Assembly (NCBI GenBank): GCA_003453695.1
Contig: DMNK01000016.1
Coordinates: forward strand, 45,946-51,413
Length of the DNA: 5,468 bases
Reading direction: 5' to 3'
Origin: Acidimicrobiaceae bacterium
Lineage (GTDB): Bacteria > Actinomycetota > Acidimicrobiia > Acidimicrobiales > UBA8190
The notes beneath the pieces were generated by a model. That model was given only the letters and a program-made list of their open reading frames with translations, had not been told where the DNA came from and searched no databases. Position numbers and translations under genes: made by a program. Below, in pieces: positions 1 through 5,468 of this stretch; position 1 is the first letter of the stretch, and each line of letters begins with the position of its first letter.

Positions 1-2768
1 ACGACCACCGCATCATCCAGGGGGCCGAGTCAGGGCTGTTCCTCACCCATGTCGCCGAGTGCCTCATGGGCGGCCACGGGTTCTACGAGAGCGTCTTCGC
101 CGCCATGGACGTCCCCTACGAGCCCGTCCGGTGGCAGGCGGACGTCAACGTGCTCGACCGGGAACAGCTGCATCTCGTCAAGCAGGTGCACGTCGAGAGC
201 CTGATCAACATGTACCGCGTGCGCGGCCATCTCATCGCCGACCTCGACCCGCTGTCGGCGGAGCGCCGCCCGCTGCATGCCGAGCTCGATCCCACCACCT
301 ACGGGCTCACGCTGTGGGATCTCGACCGCGAGTTCGTCGTCGACGGGCTGGCGGGCCGGGAGACCATGACCCTCGGCTCGGCGCTCGACGTGTTGCGCGA
401 CGCCTACTGCCGCACGCTCGGCATCGAGTACATGCACATCCAGGATCCTGAGCAGAAGCGCTGGATCCAGGAGCACGTGGAGGGCGTGCCTCTCACCCTG
501 GCCCCCGACGAGCAGCGCCACATCCTCGACCGGCTGAATGCCGCCGAGGCGTTCGAGCGCTTCCTCCACAGCCGCTACGTCGGCCAGAAGCGGTTCGGGC
601 TGGAAGGGGCGGAGTCGACCATCGTTCTGCTCGACACCGTGCTGGACCAGGCCGCCTCCGCCGGCCTGGCCGAGTCGGTGCTGGGCATGGCCCACCGGGG
701 CCGGCTCAACGTCCTCGCCAACATCGTGGGGAAGTCCTATGGCGAGATCTTCCGAGAGTTCGAAGGCGACCTCGATCCCGAGTCGGTGCAGGGCACGGGA
801 GATGTGAAGTACCACAAGGGGGCCTCGGGCAAGTTCGTCGGCCGCAACGGGCGGGAGCTGCCGGTGACCCTGGCCTCGAACCCGTCCCACCTCGAGGCGG
901 TCGATCCCATCGTCGAGGGCATGACCAGAGCCAAGCAGGAGCGCGTTGCCACCTGGCCCTCCTTCGACGTCCTGTCCGTCTTGCTGCACGGTGACGCCGC
1001 ATTTGCCGGACAGGGGGTCGTGGCCGAGACCCTCGAGCTGTCGCAGCTGCACGGGTACCGCACCGGTGGAACGGTGCACATCGTCGTCAACAACCAGCTC
1101 GGCTTCACCACCGCCCCCGAGTCGGCACGCTCGTCGGTGTACCCCACAGACGTGGCCAAGATGGTGCAGTCGCCGGTGTTCCACGTGAACGGCGACGACC
1201 CCGAGGCGTGCGTGCGTGCGGCGCGTCTCGCCTTCGGGTTCCGACAGGCCTTCCACAAGGACGTCGTCATCGACCTGGTGTGCTACCGGCGTCACGGGCA
1301 CAACGAAGGCGACGACCCGAGCTACACACAGCCCCGGATGTATCGGTTGATCGATGCCCACCGCTCGGTCCGCAAGCTGTACACCGAGTCGCTGGTCCGC
1401 CGCGGGGACATCACGATGGAAGAGGCCGAGAAGGCCCTCGAGGACTTCCAGTCCCGCCTCCAAGTGGCCCTCGACGAGACCCGTCAGGACTCCGCACCCC
1501 GGCCGACGACGCTCCCCGCCCCTCCACCGGAGTCCACCGAGCCCGAGGTGGAGACGGCGGTGGACCGTGCCGAGCTCGAGCGGCTGGCTCCCCAGGTCGT
1601 GGCGGTGCCCGAGGGGTTCACCATGCACCCCAAGCTGGCTCGCCAGTTCGATCAGCGGGCCCGAATGGTGCTCGAGGGCGACGTGGACTGGTCGCTGGGC
1701 GAGGCCCTCGCCTTCGGGACGATGGTGCTCGAGGGCACTGACGTCCGTGTGTCGGGTCAGGACACGAGACGGGGGACCTTCAGCCAGCGCCACTCCGTGC
1801 TCGTCGACTACGACACCGGTGCGGAATGGGTGCCGCTCGACCAACTCCAGGGCGAGGACAAGGGGCACTTCGCCGTCTACGACTCGATGCTCTCGGAGTA
1901 TGCCGCCCTCGGCTTCGAATACGGCTACTCGGTCGGGGCGCCCGACGCATTCGTGGCCTGGGAGGCGCAGTTCGGCGATTTCGGGAACGGCGCCCAGATC
2001 GTCATCGACAACTTCCTGGTGTCGGCCGAGGACAAATGGGGGCAGCGCTCGGGACTCGTGCTGCTCTTGCCCCACGGCTACGAGGGCCAGGGGCCCGAGC
2101 ACTCCTCGGCCCGGATCGAGCGGTTCCTCACGTTGTCGGCCAAGGGCAACATGCGCATCACGCAGCCCACCAACGCCGCGCAGTACTTCCACCTCCTGCG
2201 CTCCCAGACCGGATCGTCCCTCCGCCGCCCGCTGGTCGTCTTCACGCCGAAGTCGCTGCTGCGGGCGCGCCAGTCGCGCTCTCCCATCGACGACCTGGCC
2301 TCGGGCACCTTCGCCGAGGTGCTCGACGACCCCGCCGTCCAGGCGGGAGGGCCCGACGGCGTCGACCGAGCCGGGGTGCAGCGCATCCTGTTGTGCTCGG
2401 GCAAGGTGGCCTACGAACTCATGGGCAGACGCCAGGACCTGCGCGCCGGCAAGGAGGGCGTGCCCGCACCCGGCGTGGAGGCCGCCGCCGTGTCAGTGGT
2501 GCGGGTGGAGCAGCTCTACCCGTGGCCCGAGGGGCTGCTCGGCGCCATCCTCGACGGATATCCCGCCGCCACCGAGGTGGTGTGGGTGCAGGAGGAGCCG
2601 GAGAACATGGGCGCCTGGAGCTTCGTCCACGGGCGCCTGCACCGGCTGCTCCGTGACCGGTTCTCGCTCAAGCACGTGAGTCGCAGCGAGTCAGCCAGCC
2701 CCGCCACCGGCAGCGCCGCCTATCACCACCTGGAGCAGGAGAACCTCCTGGAGCGGGCCTTCGCCTGA
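1..2768 (+). CDS. kgd: Multifunctional 2-oxoglutarate dehydrogenase/decarboxylase (Kgd, E2-like/E1 fusion), 5' truncated
   Basis: This is the E1 (thiamine diphosphate) part of the 2-oxoglutarate dehydrogenase complex, which decarboxylates 2-oxoglutarate in the TCA cycle in the cytoplasm. The frame is open from the left edge (first full codon at 3, counted as residue 1), so the 921 residues seen lack the N-terminus. DHRIIQG at residues 1-7 matches the DHRxxxG acyltransferase motif of E2 proteins, so the E2-like domain is fused upstream as in mycobacterial Kgd (about 1,230 aa). The E1 part follows: YRVRGHL (71-77), IEYMHI (141-146), AHRGRLN (230-236), the ThDP/Mg motif GDAAFAGQG (330-338) to NNQ (363-365), RRHGHNEGDDPS (429-440), a Pro-rich linker near 497-517, the pyrimidine domain with SGQDTRRGTFSQRH (584-597), WEAQFGDF (653-660) and GQGPEHSS (695-702), and a C-terminal domain ending with EEPENMGAW (864-872). 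All key motifs are intact. The internal ATG at 66 is not the start. In mycobacteria the enzyme is controlled by the FHA protein GarA and by acetyl-CoA; neither can be judged here. Confidence 0.96.
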   Translation, partial: DHRIIQGAESGLFLTHVAECLMGGHGFYESVFAAMDVPYEPVRWQADVNVLDREQLHLVKQVHVESLINMYRVRGHLIADLDPLSAERRPLHAELDPTTYGLTLWDLDREFVVDGLAGRETMTLGSALDVLRDAYCRTLGIEYMHIQDPEQKRWIQEHVEGVPLTLAPDEQRHILDRLNAAEAFERFLHSRYVGQKRFGLEGAESTIVLLDTVLDQAASAGLAESVLGMAHRGRLNVLANIVGKSYGEIFREFEGDLDPESVQGTGDVKYHKGASGKFVGRNGRELPVTLASNPSHLEAVDPIVEGMTRAKQERVATWPSFDVLSVLLHGDAAFAGQGVVAETLELSQLHGYRTGGTVHIVVNNQLGFTTAPESARSSVYPTDVAKMVQSPVFHVNGDDPEACVRAARLAFGFRQAFHKDVVIDLVCYRRHGHNEGDDPSYTQPRMYRLIDAHRSVRKLYTESLVRRGDITMEEAEKALEDFQSRLQVALDETRQDSAPRPTTLPAPPPESTEPEVETAVDRAELERLAPQVVAVPEGFTMHPKLARQFDQRARMVLEGDVDWSLGEALAFGTMVLEGTDVRVSGQDTRRGTFSQRHSVLVDYDTGAEWVPLDQLQGEDKGHFAVYDSMLSEYAALGFEYGYSVGAPDAFVAWEAQFGDFGNGAQIVIDNFLVSAEDKWGQRSGLVLLLPHGYEGQGPEHSSARIERFLTLSAKGNMRITQPTNAAQYFHLLRSQTGSSLRRPLVVFTPKSLLRARQSRSPIDDLASGTFAEVLDDPAVQAGGPDGVDRAGVQRILLCSGKVAYELMGRRQDLRAGKEGVPAPGVEAAAVSVVRVEQLYPWPEGLLGAILDGYPAATEVVWVQEEPENMGAWSFVHGRLHRLLRDRFSLKHVSRSESASPATGSAAYHHLEQENLLERAFA

Positions 2769-2781
2769 TCAGCGCAAGGCC
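2756..2781. terminator. Candidate bidirectional stem-loop at a convergent gene junction
   Basis: Bases 2756-2764 (GGCCTTCGC) can pair with 2772-2781 (GCGCAAGGCC), giving nine base pairs with one bulged C at 2775 and a seven-base loop (2765-2771). The loop carries both stop codons, TGA of kgd and the reverse-strand TGA of the HAD gene. A hairpin at a tail-to-tail junction suits a shared terminator or 3'-end stabiliser. There is no T-tract on either side, so this is not a classical intrinsic terminator. GC-rich DNA forms such pairings readily, so the call is tentative. Confidence 0.35.
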
Positions 2782-3410
2782 ATGCCCAGCACGCCTTCGA
2801 GCTCGCCGAGGGCCACGGCCGGGTCCTCGACCTTGATCGTGACCATGCCCATGGCCCGGGCCGGCTTCAGATTGACGCCGAGGTCGTCGAGGAACACCGC
2901 CCGTTCGGGCCGCACGTCGAGCTGGCGGCAGGCCAGCTCGTAGAAGCGGGGATCGGGCTTACGAATGCCGACCTCTGCCGACGCCACGATCACGTCGAAG
3001 AGATCGAAGACGTGAGCGAGGTCCGTGGCCTGTCCGTCACCGGCGGAGGGCCTCACGAAGTTGTTGGTGAGGAGCCCGGTCTTGAACTGCGAACGGCAGC
3101 GACGCACCGCCTCGACCATCTCCCAGCGGATGTCTCCCACCAGCATGGCGAACAGCTGGCGCGCCTGCAGCGTCCCGCCGGCGGCGGCCGCCTCGGCCTC
3201 ATACGCATCACAGAAGGCGTCGAAGTCGAGCTCGTTGCGCTCCAGACGGGCCCAGGCGTTGTCGTCGTGATTGGTGGCGTTCAGCGACCGGAGGAACCCG
3301 GGCGCAAGGCCGTGCTCCTCCTCGTAGCGCGAGAAGGCCTGAAAGGGGCTCTCGGCCAGCACCCCTCCGAAGTCGAAGAGCACGGCGTCGACATCGACGC
3401 CGGCGGTCAT
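2769..3410 (-). CDS. HAD-superfamily (subfamily IA) phosphatase, soluble epoxide hydrolase N-domain type
   Basis: This 213-aa cytoplasmic protein has all four HAD motifs: motif I FDFGGVL (12-18) with nucleophile Asp13, motif II LLTNN (113-117) with Thr115, motif III Lys151 in IRKPDP (149-154), and motif IV FLDD (173-176) with Asp175 and Asp176. The cap lies between motifs I and II, at roughly 20-95. The block around FLDDLGVNLKPARAMGMVTI closely resembles the N-terminal phosphatase domain of mammalian soluble epoxide hydrolase as I remember it, and ACAD10-type HADs, so a small phosphorylated metabolite or lipid phosphate is a plausible substrate; none can be named. Position 15 is Gly where most HAD phosphatases have the general acid/base Asp. 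The ATG at 3410 is chosen because motif I begins only eight residues in and the ATG overlaps the stop of the upstream M20 gene. The only Shine-Dalgarno nearby is weak (GAG), so translation probably depends on coupling. The open frame upstream of this ATG is a shadow of the M20 gene. Confidence 0.9.
   Translation of the reverse strand: MTAGVDVDAVLFDFGGVLAESPFQAFSRYEEEHGLAPGFLRSLNATNHDDNAWARLERNELDFDAFCDAYEAEAAAAGGTLQARQLFAMLVGDIRWEMVEAVRRCRSQFKTGLLTNNFVRPSAGDGQATDLAHVFDLFDVIVASAEVGIRKPDPRFYELACRQLDVRPERAVFLDDLGVNLKPARAMGMVTIKVEDPAVALGELEGVLGMALR
3407..3410 (-). promoter_or_regulatory. ATGA stop/start overlap coupling M20 and HAD genes
   Basis: Read on the minus strand, the four bases are ATGA: ATG starts the HAD phosphatase and TGA ends the M20 hydrolase. 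No strong Shine-Dalgarno precedes the ATG, so ribosomes finishing the M20 gene probably re-initiate here. The two proteins would then be made from one transcript. Confidence 0.85.
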
Positions 3411-4744
3411 GACAGCAGCTCGCGGCTGAGGTCGTTCCACAACCGCATCGACAGCCCGAGGGAGTCGACGTCCACCCGCTCGTCGATGCCGTGGAACATG
3501 GTGGCGTAATCCTCGAAGCCGAGGCGACGGGAGAAGAGGCCGAAGCCGTAGCTGATCGTCCCCAGCCTCCGAAAGAACCGGGCGTCGGTGGCCCCGACCG
3601 ACAGGAACGGGACACAGGCGCTGTCCGGGTACGGGCCCTTCACCACCTTCTCGATGGCGTCCCACAGCGGCGTGTCGGCGGGGGAGAGGGTGGCCGGCTC
3701 CGTCGAGTGCCAGTGGATCTCCACGTCGCCGCTCAGATCGCCCAGCGCCTCGCGCACCATCGCCTCGACGTCGGCCACCTGCCAGCCCGGGAGCCCGCGT
3801 ATGTCGAGCTGCAGCTCGGCACGGTCGGGAATCACGTTGATCTTGGTTCCCCCCTGCACGATGTTGGGCGAGAGCGTGGTGTGTGTGGAGGCGTGCGCCT
3901 GGCGGGCGAGACCCACGGCAGGGAAGTCCCGGCAGAAGTCGTCGATACGGTCGGGGTCGAGCAGCGGTTCGGCGACTTCCGGCGGCAGGCCGACGCCGGC
4001 GACGAAGCGACGCCAGGCGTCGTGGATCTCGGCGGGCACCTCGTGCTGCGCCAGGCGCTGCACGGCGACGGCCGCCTTCACCACGGCGCTGTCGGCGCGC
4101 AGCGGTTGTGACCCGTGGCCGGGGGTGCCGCGCACCGAGAGGGTGCACCAGAAGACACCCTTCTCCCCGGTGATGACCGGCAGCCGCACGCCCTGCGGTG
4201 TCGGCATGGGGAACCCTCCGGCTTCGGTGAGGAGGAAGTCGGTCTTGATCTCGTCGGCCACGTGCTCGGTGAGCCAGCCGGCGCCGTGGATGCCAAGTCC
4301 CTCTTCGTCGGCCACGCCGACGAAGACGAGGTCGCCGCGCGGGGTGAATCCCTCGGTCGCCAGGTGTCGCACGGCCACGGCCATCGAAGAGGTGAGGTTC
4401 AGCATGTCCACCGCCCCCCGGCCCCACACCTCGCCGTCTATCAACTCCCCGCCGAAGGGGTCATGGCGCCAGTCGTCCGGGTTGGCCGGCACCACGTCGG
4501 TGTGGCCGAGCAGCATGAGCGACGGGGCCGAGCGGTCCGAGCCCTCGATCCGAGCCACCAGGGACGTCCGCCCCGGGAAGGGCTCCTTGACCTCGAGCTC
4601 GAGCCCAGGGCCCTCCAACACGGTGCGCAGGACGTCGGCGTTGCGGCGCTCGTGCCCGGAGTCGGGGGTGCCGTCGTTGACGCAGCGATTGCGGATGAGC
4701 TGCTGCAGCAGCTCTGTGACCTCGGCAGACGCGTCTTCGGGCAC
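3407..4744 (-). CDS. M20-family metallohydrolase (aminoacylase/carboxypeptidase/deacylase type)
   Basis: A 445-aa zinc-dependent amidohydrolase of the M20 peptidase family (aminoacylase-1, CPG2, ArgE/DapE relatives), expected to cut an amide or peptide bond in a small N-acylated or peptide substrate. Metal and catalytic residues are all present: His81 in LGHTDVVP (79-86), bridging Asp113 in WGRGAVDM (107-114), catalytic base Glu147 and metal ligand Glu148 in ADEEGLG (145-151), probable metal ligand Glu174 in LLTEAGG (171-177), and His418 in FHGIDER (417-423). The inserted dimerisation domain runs from about 190 to 320, with His210 in RGTPGHGS, the position that reaches across the dimer in aminoacylase-1, and SPNIVQGGTKINVIPD (292-307). 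No signal peptide is seen, so it should be cytoplasmic. The GTG at 4744 is chosen because an in-frame TAG lies 12 bases upstream and the N-terminal helix fits the family. Length is normal. Substrate is not predictable; the companion HAD phosphatase is its only context clue. Confidence 0.93.
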   Translation of the reverse strand: MPEDASAEVTELLQQLIRNRCVNDGTPDSGHERRNADVLRTVLEGPGLELEVKEPFPGRTSLVARIEGSDRSAPSLMLLGHTDVVPANPDDWRHDPFGGELIDGEVWGRGAVDMLNLTSSMAVAVRHLATEGFTPRGDLVFVGVADEEGLGIHGAGWLTEHVADEIKTDFLLTEAGGFPMPTPQGVRLPVITGEKGVFWCTLSVRGTPGHGSQPLRADSAVVKAAVAVQRLAQHEVPAEIHDAWRRFVAGVGLPPEVAEPLLDPDRIDDFCRDFPAVGLARQAHASTHTTLSPNIVQGGTKINVIPDRAELQLDIRGLPGWQVADVEAMVREALGDLSGDVEIHWHSTEPATLSPADTPLWDAIEKVVKGPYPDSACVPFLSVGATDARFFRRLGTISYGFGLFSRRLGFEDYATMFHGIDERVDVDSLGLSMRLWNDLSRELLS

Positions 4745-4756
4745 AGCCAGATCCTA
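4745..4756 (-). promoter_or_regulatory. Start region of the M20 gene: TAGGAT box, AGGA ribosome-site candidate
   Basis: On the minus strand TAGGAT (4756-4751) is followed by six bases and then the GTG start. Two readings are possible. AGGA (4755-4752) lies seven bases from GTG, a good Shine-Dalgarno position. Alternatively TAGGAT fits the TAnnnT -10 box, which would put the transcription start at or next to GTG and make the mRNA leaderless, as is common in actinobacteria. No TTGACA-like -35 box is seen at 16-19 bases upstream. An in-frame TAG is embedded in the same bases and fixes the start. Confidence 0.45.
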
Positions 4757-4794
4757 CGGGGCGGCCCCGGGGACAGGGCCTGGGATCAGCGGCC

Positions 4795-4802
4795 GGGGAG
4801 GA
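4795..4802 (+). promoter_or_regulatory. Strong Shine-Dalgarno-like GGGGAGGA, misplaced for the annotated start
   Basis: GGGGAGGA is the best ribosome-site match in the spacer, but it ends 22 bases before the GTG of the RNase-like gene, too far for direct use. It is five bases from another GTG at 4808, which opens a six-codon reading frame. A stem pairing 4806-4811 with 4819-4824 (six pairs, one of them G-U, seven-base loop) could alternatively fold out the gap and bring the site close to GTG 4825. Confidence 0.4.
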
Positions 4803-4807
4803 CCCGG

Positions 4808-4828
4808 GTGCTTGACTGGCGCCCGTGA
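4808..4828 (+). CDS. Possible six-codon leader mini-ORF (M/V-L-D-W-R-P)
   Basis: A GTG at 4808, five bases after GGGGAGGA, opens six codons (first residue Val or fMet, then Leu-Asp-Trp-Arg-Pro) and stops at TGA 4826-4828. That TGA overlaps the GTG start of the next gene in the form GTGA, the usual coupling arrangement. The mini-ORF could deliver ribosomes to a gene that has no proper ribosome site of its own. It is too short for any coding statistics, and in DNA this rich in G a GTG near a purine run is common, so chance is a real alternative. Confidence 0.3.
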   Translation: MLDWRP

Positions 4829-5468
4829 GCCCGGTTCACGTCGTCGTCGACGGCTCCAACATCGCTACGGAGGGTCGGACCATGCCGAGCCTCCGCCAGC
4901 TCGACGACGCCGTGCGGCAGTTCCAGGACGAGTTCCCCGACGCCGAGCCCATCGTGGTGGTGGACGCCACCTTCGGGCATCGCATCGACCCCGCTGAACG
5001 CAAGGCGTTCGACGAGGCGGTGTCGCACGGCGAGATCGTCTCCCCGCCGGCCGGGGCCATCGGACGAGGGGACGCCTTCGTGCTGCGCATCGCCGAGAGG
5101 GTGAACGGCCAGGTCCTCTCGAACGACTCCTTCCAGGAATTCCTTCCCGAGCACGAATGGCTGTTCGACGAGGGCAGGCTGATCGGCGGCAAGCCGGTGC
5201 CGGGGGTGGGCTGGATCTTCACCCCTCGTCGGCCGGTCCGGGGTGCTCGGAGCCGGACGGAGGAGCGGAGGACGGCGGCGAGGGGTCGCGACGGCCGGGG
5301 CGCCGCCCAGGCGGCGAGCGCCGGTCGCCGCCGGGGCCGGTCAGGGGTGCTCGAAGCCGTGGAGGCCGCAGCGGCAGAGGCGACGGAAGCCGCCGCCGTG
5401 CTGGCCGACGGCCAGGCCGGCGAGAAGGGCGAGGCCGGCCCTGCTGGTCCCAAGGGCGACCGTGGCCT
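4825..5468 (+). CDS. NYN/PIN-like ribonuclease of Zc3h12a (Regnase) type with collagen-like tail, 3' truncated
   Basis: The frame stays open to the right edge: 214 full codons and two bases of the next. Residues 1-135 look like a Zc3h12a-type NYN domain, a Mg-dependent RNase fold: VVVDGSN (6-12) with Asp9 and Asn12, VVVDATFG (44-51) with Asp47, GRGDAFVLRIA (80-90) with Asp83, VLSNDSFQEF (97-106) with Asp101, and a C-terminal GGKPVPGVGWIF (121-132). RGDAF...VLSNDSF parallels the YDDRF...VVSNDTY block of mammalian Regnase-1 as I recall it. A basic linker (about 135-173, many Arg) probably binds nucleic acid. An Ala/Glu-rich segment (175-194) follows, likely helical, then Gly-X-Y triplets from 196. 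GTG 4825 is chosen because an in-frame TGA at 4813 blocks any earlier start and the next ATG (4882) would delete Asp9. No signal peptide or membrane segment is seen. RNA target and pathway are unknown. Confidence 0.85.
   Translation, partial: MSPVHVVVDGSNIATEGRTMPSLRQLDDAVRQFQDEFPDAEPIVVVDATFGHRIDPAERKAFDEAVSHGEIVSPPAGAIGRGDAFVLRIAERVNGQVLSNDSFQEFLPEHEWLFDEGRLIGGKPVPGVGWIFTPRRPVRGARSRTEERRTAARGRDGRGAAQAASAGRRRGRSGVLEAVEAAAAEATEAAAVLADGQAGEKGEAGPAGPKGDRG
5410..5468 (+). repeat. Collagen-like Gly-X-Y repeat in the tail of the NYN protein (runs off the window)
   Basis: In the frame of the NYN gene, codons 196-213 read as six consecutive Gly-X-Y triplets: GQA, GEK, GEA, GPA, GPK, GDR, followed by another Gly and a Leu (CT-). 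The Pro in X positions and charged K/E/D/R pairs are typical of bacterial collagen-like segments. Only the beginning is visible, so total length and whether a trimer could form cannot be said. Confidence 0.6.

Larger units (their letters stand above)
4745..4824. other. 80-bp divergent intergenic region
   Basis: This is the only non-coding stretch of note, lying between the starts of the leftward M20 gene and the rightward RNase-like gene, so it must hold the promoters for both. It contains the palindrome CCCCGGGG (4765-4772) and a possible GGCCC/GGGCC stem (4763-4767 with 4776-4780), both unremarkable in DNA this GC-rich. No clear -35/-10 pair for the plus strand and no recognisable operator were found. 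Confidence 0.6.

Noticed and set aside
30..2192. Very long open frame (720 codons) on the minus strand, antisense to kgd.
   Set aside because: It lies wholly opposite a gene with clear, intact E1 motifs. Its translation is His/Gly/Val/Leu-rich without recognisable domains, as expected from the reverse of high-GC codons with few stops.
3411..4427. Upstream extension of the HAD reading frame, which would make a 552-aa protein.
   Set aside because: The extra 339 codons lie inside the M20 gene in another frame and encode Arg-rich sequence without domains. The HAD fold is complete from the ATG at 3410.
4758..4780. GC-rich inverted repeats in the divergent spacer (GGGGcggCCCC, CCCCGGGG).
   Set aside because: The arms are only four to five bases and overlap one another, which is expected by chance in sequence this rich in G and C. 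No second copy suggests an operator pair.
3588..4997. Open frame of 469 codons on the plus strand, opposite the M20 gene and crossing the divergent spacer.
   Set aside because: Its translation is Ser/Arg/Pro-rich without domain signals, it overlaps the well-supported M20 gene, and it runs through the spacer into the NYN gene in the wrong frame.
4836..5453. Open frame of 205 codons on the minus strand opposite the NYN gene.
   Set aside because: It is Ser/Ala/Arg-rich shadow sequence. The opposite strand carries a recognisable NYN nuclease domain with its conserved acidic residues.
1..5468. Search by eye for CRISPR repeats, tRNA or rRNA, insertion-sequence ends, toxin-antitoxin pairs or defence genes.
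   Set aside because: No direct-repeat array, no terminal inverted repeats, no tRNA-like cloverleaf and no transposase or integrase motif were seen. All coding space is explained by four ordinary-looking chromosomal genes.

Overview
The window is strongly GC-rich, with codon third positions mostly G or C and several GTG starts. It reads as chromosomal DNA from a high-GC actinomycete-type bacterium (Actinomycetota). The best single clue is the first gene: a 2-oxoglutarate dehydrogenase E1 fused behind an E2-like acyltransferase domain, the layout of the actinobacterial Kgd enzyme. The ribonuclease-type gene at the right end and the overall flavour would suit the class Acidimicrobiia, but that is an impression and was not tested.

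Layout. (1) Positions 1-2768, plus strand: the 3' three quarters of kgd, a TCA-cycle enzyme. The window opens inside the E2-type DHRxxxG motif and runs through the whole thiamine-diphosphate-dependent E1 part. (2) Positions 4744-2769, minus strand: a two-gene unit, first an M20-family metallohydrolase (445 aa), then a HAD-family phosphatase of the soluble-epoxide-hydrolase N-domain type (213 aa). The two are joined by a 4-base ATGA stop/start overlap. The HAD gene converges on kgd with no base between them, and the two stop codons together form TGATCA inside a possible stem-loop. (3) Positions 4745-4824: an 80-base divergent intergenic region. (4) From 4825 to the right edge, plus strand: the 5' part of a gene for a Zc3h12a/NYN-type ribonuclease. 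It has a basic linker, an Ala/Glu-rich segment and the beginning of a collagen-like Gly-X-Y stretch that runs off the window.

The genes do not form an obvious single pathway. Kgd is central metabolism. The M20/HAD pair is probably co-translated, but its substrates cannot be read from sequence. The RNase-like gene has its own divergent control region. No mobile element, CRISPR array, tRNA, rRNA or phage gene was seen, and apart from the 80-base spacer the window is coding throughout.

The points most worth a second look are the NYN ribonuclease with a collagen-like tail, and its start region, where a good Shine-Dalgarno serves a six-codon mini-ORF whose stop overlaps the real GTG start. I did not find convincing evidence of a wholly new biological system.
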